9,232 bases of DNA. Origin: an uncultured Myxococcales bacterium. Its GTDB lineage: Bacteria; Myxococcota_A; Bradymonadia; UBA7976; UBA1532. The position numbers and the translations under genes were made by a program. Below, one piece after another: positions 1 through 4,376 of this stretch (positions are counted from its first letter, which is position 1; the number at the start of each line of letters is the position of its first letter). The notes beneath the pieces were generated by a model. That model saw only the letters and a program-made list of their open reading frames with translations. It searched no databases and had not been told where the DNA came from. Location of the stretch: the NCBI GenBank assembly GCA_937896275.1, contig CALBMW010000097.1, positions 1 through 9,232 of the forward strand, given 5' to 3'.

Positions 1-1
1 T

Positions 2-340
2 GCGTTGGGCGGACTGTTCCTCTCCGAACGGGTCAAGGCGAGCGTTGGCAAGGACGCGGTGCTCGGGACGACGCCGATGGTGCTCGTGTTGAGCGTCCCG
101 TTGACCGAGATGCCCCGCCCCTCCGAGGCCGACGTTGTGCGTCACGTCCGCGCCCACGAGAAGCGGCTCGCGCGCGTGCTGGGAATGGGTCCGTACCACC
201 GCAAGCTGCCGGTCGAGCTGCGCCTCGCGTCCGTTCGACGGTGCTCGCCGCTCGACGCGGTCGCGAGCTTCCTGCGCGACGCTCGATTGACGATTCGGCC
301 ACCCTCCGAGGATGTGCCGCTGTTCTGGTCGGGGCTTTGA
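2..340 (+). CDS. Unrecognised protein, C-terminal part (5' end outside window)
   Basis: The frame is open from the window edge to a TGA at 338-340, giving at least 112 residues. A TTG at 5-7 could act as a start, but no ribosome binding site can be seen before the window edge, so I treat the gene as partial. The visible sequence has a short apolar strand (TTPMVLVLSVPL), then a basic helical stretch (VRHVRAHEKRLARVLGMG) and ends in DVPLFWSGL. Third codon positions are strongly G/C, which supports real coding. I see no signal peptide, membrane span or catalytic motif in the visible part. I do not recognise the family and assign no function. It is followed by a repeat-rich non-coding spacer and converges with the DUF924 gene. 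Confidence 0.6.
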   Translation, partial: ALGGLFLSERVKASVGKDAVLGTTPMVLVLSVPLTEMPRPSEADVVRHVRAHEKRLARVLGMGPYHRKLPVELRLASVRRCSPLDAVASFLRDARLTIRPPSEDVPLFWSGL

Positions 341-392
341 TGGGTCGACGGGGCGTCGGCTGGGCGCCGCGGGGGGCTCGGTGGGGGGGGGA

Positions 393-582
393 CTGCCGCT
401 GCTCTTGGATGGGGGATGGTGCCTTGGGGGGCAGTTCTCGCAGAGGGCGCGGAGATCGCGCAGAGGACGCAGAGGTGGGCGTGGGTGGAACGGCTGGGCC
501 TCGCGGCGGGTTGGGGGTTGGTGTGGTGGGGGCTGCCGCTGCTCTTTCATGAGGCCGCTGCGCATTCATGAGGGATGGTGCC
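393..582 (+). repeat. Composite intergenic repeat: duplicated module flanking a cgcagagg block
   Basis: Between the first gene and DUF924 a two-part module occurs twice. The 14-mer ctgccgctgctctt is at 393-406 and 533-546, and the 11-mer gggatggtgcc is at 413-423 and 572-582. The first copy is 31 bp and the second 50 bp. The 19-bp difference equals the period of a 9-bp repeat (ttcatgagg at 546-554 and 565-573) found only in the second copy. Between the copies lie a cgcagagg block and G-rich DNA. No convincing gene lies in 341-629; open frames there are low-complexity G-rich translations. It looks like a dispersed intergenic repeat, which the window alone cannot prove. Confidence 0.6.
438..476 (+). 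repeat. Short degenerate tandem repeat of the cgcagagg type
   Basis: Four imperfect units of about 9-11 bp follow one another: cgcagaggg, cgcggagat, cgcgcagagga and cgcagaggtg. Intergenic strings built from cgcagagg-like units are familiar from several GC-rich bacterial genomes, and this is from memory rather than a search. The role is unknown. It sits inside the duplicated module described for 393-582. Confidence 0.6.
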
Positions 583-595
583 GGTTTCGCCCCAG

Positions 596-625
596 ACCGC
601 CGGACGGGGCACCGCCGGACGGGGG
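596..625 (-). repeat. Two-copy 15-bp tandem repeat just after the DUF924 stop
   Basis: The unit accgccggacggggc at 596-610 is repeated at 611-625 with only the last base changed. It lies 4 bp beyond the DUF924 stop in the direction of transcription. The flanking gcccc (589-593) and ggggc (606-610) can form a 5-bp stem around the first unit, so it may help end the DUF924 transcript. There is no T-run, and the terminator role is a guess. Confidence 0.5.
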
Positions 626-629
626 CGCG

Positions 630-1178
630 TCAGAACCCCGACCCAGGCGTCTTGAGGAACGCGACCTCCTCCGGCGTCGACGCTCGTCCCAGGATGGCGT
701 TGCGGTGCGGATACCGGCCGAAGCGGTCGATGATCGCCTTGTGTCGCTGCGCATAGTCCAGCTGGTTCGCGAAGGCCGGATCGGCGAACAACTCGATGGA
801 GCGTTCGTGGGCCGCGCGCGACTCGGAGTGCATGAAGGGCATGTAGAGCATGCCGCGTTGGTCGTCGGGCAGCCGCCGGTCGAGGCCTCGCTCGATCGCG
901 GCCTCGGCGACGGCGAGCGCCTTCGCGTCCGTCGCGAAGGCGCGCGGATCGTCGCGGAGCAGGTTGCGGGGCAGCTGGTCGAGCGCGACGACCAGCGCCA
1001 GCGCGCCTTCGGGCGTCTGCGCCCAGTCGTCGAGATCGCCGGCCGCGGCGGCCTCGCGCAGCGCCCCGAAGCGTTCGCCGAGCCGGGCGTCGAAGGCGGC
1101 GTCCTTGCGGAACCAGAAGGGGCGCGTCTCGGGGGCGAACCAAAAGTCGAGCAACGCTGCGGCGTTGGGCAGGTTCAT
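630..1178 (-). CDS. DUF924 family protein
   Basis: This 182-residue protein matches the DUF924 family, whose members are all-helical and TPR-like with no settled biochemical role. Family hallmarks seen are an N-terminal LLDFWFAPE (9-17) with a following aromatic FWFRKDAAFD (21-30), the central ALVVALDQLPRNL (61-73), LYMPFMHSES (111-120), and the C-terminal block FGRYPHRNAILGR (153-165) followed by STPEEVAFL and the terminal PGSGF. Length is normal and the protein looks complete. The ATG at 1178-1176 has a GAGGAG ribosome binding site 5 bp upstream. Its ATG overlaps the TGA of the upstream DinB stub as ATGA, so translation of the two may be coupled. The frame stays open upstream to 1706, but that extension runs across other genes and lacks family similarity. 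Molecular function is unknown; probably cytoplasmic. Confidence 0.9.
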   Translation of the reverse strand: MNLPNAAALLDFWFAPETRPFWFRKDAAFDARLGERFGALREAAAAGDLDDWAQTPEGALALVVALDQLPRNLLRDDPRAFATDAKALAVAEAAIERGLDRRLPDDQRGMLYMPFMHSESRAAHERSIELFADPAFANQLDYAQRHKAIIDRFGRYPHRNAILGRASTPEEVAFLKTPGSGF

Positions 1179-1408
1179 GGGATCTCCTCGCGTCGGGGTG
1201 AGGGTGGCGGATCTGGGGGGCAGGTCGAGGGGCTGATGGAGTAGAGGTCGACGATGGCGATGTGGGCGAGCGTCCCGAGGATGGTGGGGAAGAAGCTGGT
1301 GCGCGGCGCGATCAGCTCGGCGTGCGTCAGCTTCGCGCACGCGCCCGACAGGCGCAGGTTGGCGAGGGCGTTGTGGGCGGCCAGATCGTGGAACCAGTCC
1401 GGGCGCAT
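1175..1408 (-). pseudogene. Truncated DinB-family protein (N-terminal stub)
   Basis: The 77-codon frame begins like a DinB/DUF664-type protein: MRPDWFHDLAAHNALANLRL (1-20), then FFPTILGTLAHIAIVDLYSI (39-58). Intact members run to roughly 160-200 residues and carry three metal-binding histidines; only the first (H49) is present here. After about residue 57 (near position 1238) the sequence turns into a proline/arginine-rich tail, STCPPDPPPSPRREEIP, with no family likeness, so the rest of the gene seems deleted. The start signals survive: ATG at 1408 with GAGG upstream, and a possible -10 box TAGCAT at 1444-1439 on the minus strand. The stop lies inside the ATGA start of DUF924, so the stub may now serve as leader ORF for that gene. 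A functional short protein cannot be excluded. The family includes thiol-dependent and stress-induced metalloenzymes, but no activity is expected from this remnant. Confidence 0.72.
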
Positions 1409-1518
1409 GGCTCGACCTCGCGTCAACGTGGGGTGCCCATGCTACCTGCGCGCGGCGTGAATCGAGCAGGGAAAGCGGTTCGCGGAGTGTCGGGACCGGA
1501 GACCGAGGGGGAAGCCCG

Positions 1519-2178
1519 GTGACTGACGAGCAGATGACGCTTGGTTTCGACGACCTGCCCGATGACGCGTGCCACCGGCTGGAGCCCGGCGCCGTGCTGC
1601 TCCGTGGCTTCGCTCGAGGCGACGCGCCGACCGTGCTGCGCGCCGTCGAAGCCATCGCGGCCGAGGCGCCCTTCCGGCACATGGTGACGCCCGGGGGGCA
1701 ACACATGTCGGTTGGCCTGACGAACTGCGGAGCGCTGGGCTGGGTCTCGGATCGTTCCGGTTATCGCTACGCTCCGCGGGATCCGCTGAGCGGCCTCCCG
1801 TGGCCACCCATGCCGACGTGCTTCGGCGCGCTCGCCCGGGCGGCGGCGGCGGCGGGCGGCTTCGCCGGCTTCGAGCCCGACGCGTGCCTGATCAACCAGT
1901 ACTTGCCCGGGACGCGCCTCTCGCTGCACCAGGACAAGGACGAGCGGGACTTCGGCGCGCCCATCGTCTCGGTGTCGCTGGGCCTGCCGGCGGTGTTCCT
2001 CTTCGGCGGGGCCGCGCGGCGCGATCGCCCGATCCGCGTCCCCTTGGTGCACGGCGACGTGGTGGTGTGGGGCGGCCCGGCGAGGCTGAGGTACCACGGC
2101 GTGGCGCCCTTGAAGGATGGTCAGCACCCTTTGCTCGGCGCACGGCGCGTGAACCTGACGTTTAGGTTGGCGGGCTGA
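1519..2178 (+). CDS. alkB: AlkB-type 2-oxoglutarate/Fe(II)-dependent dioxygenase, alkylated nucleic acid repair
   Basis: Enzymes of this family use Fe(II), O2 and 2-oxoglutarate to remove methyl groups such as 1-methyladenine and 3-methylcytosine from DNA and RNA by direct reversal. The 219-residue protein aligns closely with E. coli AlkB (216 residues) with a constant offset of six. The iron ligands are H137, D139 (SLHQDKDE) and H193 (RYHGVAP); the 2-oxoglutarate residues are N126, Y128 (NQYLPG), R210 and R216 (RRVNLTFR). The block MSVGLTNCGALGW (63-75) with GYRYAPRDPL matches the nucleotide-recognition lid and carries the base-stacking W75. All catalytic residues are present. The start is GTG 1519 with a GAGGGGGAAG ribosome binding site about 5 bp upstream. 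The gene is divergent from the DinB stub and convergent with DUF1294. No ada gene or Ada-box is visible, so control is unknown. Cytoplasmic. Confidence 0.96.
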   Translation: MTDEQMTLGFDDLPDDACHRLEPGAVLLRGFARGDAPTVLRAVEAIAAEAPFRHMVTPGGQHMSVGLTNCGALGWVSDRSGYRYAPRDPLSGLPWPPMPTCFGALARAAAAAGGFAGFEPDACLINQYLPGTRLSLHQDKDERDFGAPIVSVSLGLPAVFLFGGAARRDRPIRVPLVHGDVVVWGGPARLRYHGVAPLKDGQHPLLGARRVNLTFRLAG

Positions 2179-2245
2179 GCGCGACACGGGCCTTCGCGGG
2201 CCCCAGGCGGCCGCGTCGCAGCGGTGGCAGCGAGCGCGCTCAGCC
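2173..2245. terminator. Inverted repeat spanning both stop codons of convergent genes, candidate bidirectional terminator
   Basis: The 11-mer ggctgagcgcg (2173-2183) contains the alkB stop, and its exact reverse complement cgcgctcagcc (2235-2245) contains the DUF1294 stop. In the 51-bp loop a second small hairpin can form: gggcc (2188-2192), loop ttcgcg, ggccc (2199-2203). Neither has a T-run, so a classic intrinsic terminator is not proven, but the position between converging genes fits termination in both directions. Confidence 0.45.
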
Positions 2246-2551
2246 ACGACCCCACGATGCGACGGCCGCCCACGCGACGTCCGCCCACGCCATGGCCGCC
2301 CACGCGGCGCAGTGCAGCCCCGCGATCAGCCACGACACGCGCCAGAAGCTCGGCTTGGCGCGCTTGTGGCGGAACACGCGCATCGCCAGCAGCGCGCCCG
2401 GCCAGCCGCCGGCCAACTCGAGACGGTGGAGCGTCCGCTCGGGGATCCTGCGCGCCCCACGGCGGGCAGCGCGCTTGTCCCAGCCGAAGAGAGCGGCGGT
2501 GAGGACGCTGAACGCGCCGTACCACGCCCCCACGAGCAACGCTCCGGTCAC
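2240..2551 (-). CDS. DUF1294 family small membrane protein
   Basis: The 103-residue protein has the DUF1294 signature: a first hydrophobic segment (about 3-22), then GWDKRAARRGARRIPERTLH (23-42), LELAGGWPGALLAMRVFRHK (44-63) and KPSFWRVSWLIAGLH (66-80), which is the family core of YDKxxA..RIPE..L....GGWPGA.L.....RHK..K.SF. Two to three membrane segments are expected in the inner membrane. Function of the family is unknown; some members are fused to cold-shock domains, but no such domain is present here. The start is taken as GTG 2551 because it begins the first membrane segment; the ribosome binding site is weak. The C-terminal segment is lengthened by a 5-residue repeat (AAWAA, MAWAD, VAWAA) encoded by a 15-bp tandem repeat. 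It lies 53 bp after the DUF1993 gene on the same strand and may be co-transcribed. Confidence 0.85.
   Translation of the reverse strand: MTGALLVGAWYGAFSVLTAALFGWDKRAARRGARRIPERTLHRLELAGGWPGALLAMRVFRHKRAKPSFWRVSWLIAGLHCAAWAAMAWADVAWAAVASWGRG
2264..2308 (-). repeat. Three-copy 15-bp tandem repeat inside the DUF1294 gene
   Basis: The units ggccgcccacgcgac (2264-2278), gtccgcccacgccat (2279-2293) and ggccgcccacgcggc (2294-2308) share the core ccgcccacgc. Because the unit is 15 bp the reading frame is kept and five residues (x-A-W-A-x) are added per copy near the protein's C-terminus. It is a likely site of length variation by replication slippage. Confidence 0.8.
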
Positions 2552-2604
2552 CGTCCGGTCACTGTTCGCTCACCGTCCGCCTCCCCGGGGGCCAGTGCGG
2601 GTTG

Positions 2605-3120
2605 TCACACTGAGTCCTTGACCGACATGCTGCCGATGAAGTCGCTCTTGCCGAGCGGGACGCCCGCGTGGCGCAGGATCGCGTAGGCGATGGTGAGGTG
2701 GAACATGAAGTTCGGCAGCGCCACCTCGCCGACGTAGTCCTGGCCCAGCACCCAGCGCCCCTTCAGCCACGCGGGGGCCACACGGCGCTCCTCCGCGCCC
2801 GCGAACTGATCCTCGCTGAACGTGCCGAGGTAGGCGAGGCAGGTCTGGATGCGGGCGCGGATCTCGGGCAGCGTCTGCTCGGTGTCGGGGTGGGACGGGG
2901 CGGTCTGGCCGGCGAGGTAGGCGGCCGCGAACTTGGCCGCGTCGCAGGCGCCCTGCACCTGCTTCACGAGCGGGAACATGTCCGGCGCGAGGCGCATGCC
3001 GAGCAGGACCTCGGGGTCGAACTTGCGCTGATCGGCCGACGCGACGGCGGCCTCGAGCCAGTGGTCGAGGTTGGTCAGCATCTTGGTGAAGGTCGGGATC
3101 GTGACGTGGTAAAGGCTCAT
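2605..3120 (-). CDS. DUF1993 family protein (DinB-like helical bundle)
   Basis: The 171-residue protein is a close match to DUF1993. It starts MSLYHVTIPTFTKMLTNLDH (1-20), has RKFDPEVLLGMRLAPDMFPL (32-51) followed by VKQVQGACDAAKFAAAYLAG, then AGAEERRVAP (107-116), and ends with LPNFMFHLTIAYAILRHAGV (135-154) and PLGKSDFIG. These are the conserved blocks of the family in order, and the length is normal. The fold is related to DinB four-helix bundles; catalytic activity is not established. There is no signal peptide or membrane span, so it is probably cytoplasmic. The ATG at 3120 has GGAG about 8 bp upstream. It lies between the M48 gene (136 bp upstream) and DUF1294 (53 bp downstream) on the same strand, which could be one transcript. 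Confidence 0.93.
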   Translation of the reverse strand: MSLYHVTIPTFTKMLTNLDHWLEAAVASADQRKFDPEVLLGMRLAPDMFPLVKQVQGACDAAKFAAAYLAGQTAPSHPDTEQTLPEIRARIQTCLAYLGTFSEDQFAGAEERRVAPAWLKGRWVLGQDYVGEVALPNFMFHLTIAYAILRHAGVPLGKSDFIGSMSVKDSV

Positions 3121-3256
3121 CTGAGTCTCCGGGGGCTGGCTTCGTTCGGGAGTGGCGACCGCGGGACGATCCCAGGGCCGCGCGCGAGCGCACAGGAGGA
3201 TGCCAGCGCACCCCTGCACGTTGCGGGGCACCGACCGGGGCCCCGAAACCGACCGG

Positions 3257-4087
3257 TCACGGTTTGCCCGTGCCGGCCTCGATCTGCAGTTGCCCGCCAC
3301 GGATGCGCGCCTTCACCGCGTCGAGCGTCATCTGCGTACGGCACGCGCGCGGCTCGCCGGGCTTGGCCGCGTCGCCATACCGGCCCCGGATGGCGGTGGT
3401 GACGGCGGCGACGCGCTTGTCGGTCGCGGGGTGCGAGGACAGGAAGTCGGGCAGGCGGCCGCCGCTCTCCATGGCCAGCAGCTTGCGGAAGAAGTCGGCG
3501 AGGCCGTAGGGCGTGTAGCCGGCGTCGTGCGCGATCTGCAGGCCCACCGCGTCCGCCTCGGCCTCGTCGTCACGGCTGAACTTGGTGTTCTGCACCACCT
3601 GGAAGATGAGCAACGCGCCGTCCCTCGCCAGGCCCTCGTCGAGGAAGAAGCCCGCGAGCTGCTCTGCCGCGAATGCCTTCTCGATGGCCTTGACGCTGTG
3701 GCGCTGCGTGACGTGGGCGAGCTCGTGGCCCATCACGCCGGCCAACTCCGCGCAGTCGGCGGACTGCAGGATCAGCCCGGTCGAGAGGTAGGTCCAGCCG
3801 CCGGGCGCGGCGAAGGCGTTGACCAGCCCGTCGTCCGCGATGACCGCGACCTTGTAGCCCCCGATCTCGGCCGGATCACGGAACGGCGCCGAGGCGGCTT
3901 CGAGGGGCCTGACCACCTCGCGGGCCCACACGGCCACCGGATCGTCGTCGGCGACGAGGCGATGCTCCTTGCCGATCTGCTTGTCGACGTCGAGGCCGAT
4001 CTGAACCTCGCGCTGGTTGCTGATGAGGGCGCCGCAGCCCGGGAGGACGGTGAGCGCCAGGCAGAGGGCGGTGATTCGTGCGTGCAT
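3257..4087 (-). CDS. M48 family zinc metalloprotease, lipoprotein
   Basis: The 276-residue protein starts with a lipoprotein signal: MHARITALCLALTVLPGC, with lipobox LPGC and the acylated cysteine at 18. The mature protein should be tethered on the periplasmic side of the envelope. The M48 catalytic motif is HELAH (121-125), giving zinc ligands H121 and H125 with catalytic E122. The third ligand is in SRDDEAEADAVG (171-182), most likely E175. SSHPATDKR (217-225) is the conserved M48B histidine-proline block. Single-domain M48 proteases resembling BepA, LoiP or YcaL act in outer-membrane protein quality control; which substrate this one cleaves is unknown. There is no TPR domain as in BepA. 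ATG 4087 is chosen because it directly begins the signal peptide; upstream frame extension to 4444 has no family likeness. No clear ribosome binding site is seen. The gene ends at the directly repeated accgaccgg (3230-3238 and 3248-3256). Confidence 0.94.
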   Translation of the reverse strand: MHARITALCLALTVLPGCGALISNQREVQIGLDVDKQIGKEHRLVADDDPVAVWAREVVRPLEAASAPFRDPAEIGGYKVAVIADDGLVNAFAAPGGWTYLSTGLILQSADCAELAGVMGHELAHVTQRHSVKAIEKAFAAEQLAGFFLDEGLARDGALLIFQVVQNTKFSRDDEAEADAVGLQIAHDAGYTPYGLADFFRKLLAMESGGRLPDFLSSHPATDKRVAAVTTAIRGRYGDAAKPGEPRACRTQMTLDAVKARIRGGQLQIEAGTGKP

Positions 4088-4094
4088 GGCGCTT

Positions 4095-4123
4095 CGAGTA
4101 CCGGCCCCGGGCGTCGGATGCAA
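4095..4123 (-). promoter_or_regulatory. Weak candidate promoter for the M48 gene
   Basis: On the minus strand TTGCAT (4123-4118) is followed after 17 bp by TACTCG (4100-4095), with 7 bp left to the protease ATG. The -35 box is fair but the -10 box is poor. If real, transcription would start at or next to the start codon, in line with the lack of a ribosome binding site. Confidence 0.25.
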
Positions 4124-4172
4124 GGGCTCGGCGTCGCCACACAGGCGGAGGGCGCGCCACCCGATGGGGCCG

Positions 4173-4295
4173 GTCGGTGCGACAGACCGCGCAGGCGCTG
4201 ACACGCACCCGCACCTCACCCGGTCCGGGCACGGGCGCGCGCCGTTCTTCGAGCCGAAGGGGTGAGCCGATTCGGTGCAGGACCATGGCGCGCAC
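4173..4295 (-). pseudogene. N-terminal stub of a zinc-dependent alcohol dehydrogenase
   Basis: The frame from GTG 4295 encodes MRAMVLHRIGSPLRLEERRA followed by PVPGPGEVRVRVSACAVCRTD, the opening of a GroES-like zinc alcohol dehydrogenase. The last residues CRTD include the cysteine (C38) that is a catalytic-zinc ligand in intact enzymes. Directly after D41 the likeness stops (RPHRVARPPPV...), so about 300 residues of the family, including the other zinc ligands and the NAD(P)-binding Rossmann fold, are missing. A strong ribosome binding site, GGAGGAGG at 4308-4301, remains 5 bp before the start, so the stub is probably still translated. The frame stays open to 3876, giving a 139-residue product that would overlap the start of the M48 gene in another frame. 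None of the three frames after the break resembles the rest of the enzyme, which argues for deletion and not a frameshift. Confidence 0.7.
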
Positions 4296-4310
4296 GGCGA
4301 CCTCCTCCGT

Positions 4311-4368
4311 CGACGCGGCCGGGGCGCGCTGTCGGAGAGAGTCACCGCAGCCCCGACTGGCCGCGTCG
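4311..4368 (-). terminator. Long stem-loop after the histidine kinase gene
   Basis: The 10-mer cgacgcggcc (4311-4320) pairs perfectly with ggccgcgtcg (4359-4368). The stem continues with ggggc (4321-4325) and gcccc (4350-4354), with four unpaired bases on one side. It lies 9 bp beyond the kinase stop and directly before the ribosome binding site of the alcohol dehydrogenase stub. No T-run follows, so it may be a non-canonical terminator or an RNA structure that controls downstream translation. Confidence 0.45.
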
Positions 4369-4376
4369 TGAACCGG

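Noticed and set aside
438..476. Possible CRISPR array
   Set aside because: Units are about 10 bp, imperfect and without unique spacers; no cas gene is near.
312..1244. Plus-strand open frame of 310 codons
   Set aside because: Covers the repeat-rich spacer and the antisense of DUF924; glycine/arginine-rich shadow.
1179..1706. N-terminal extension of DUF924 to 358 codons
   Set aside because: The GAGGAG site at ATG 1178 and the family N-terminus fix the start; the extension runs over the DinB stub and alkB in another frame.
1175..3120. An alkylation-response operon (alkB, DinB-like and DUF1993 genes)
   Set aside because: alkB is on the opposite strand from both DinB-like genes, the DinB gene is truncated, and no ada-type regulator or binding box is visible. 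Shared fold alone does not show shared function.
3152..4201. Plus-strand open frame of 349 codons
   Set aside because: Antisense to the M48 protease, whose own frame has a signal peptide, HELAH and all family blocks.
4173..4295. Frameshifted but otherwise complete alcohol dehydrogenase
   Set aside because: All three frames after the break were read; none continues with the expected zinc-site or Rossmann-fold sequence, and the M48 gene starts 85 bp later.
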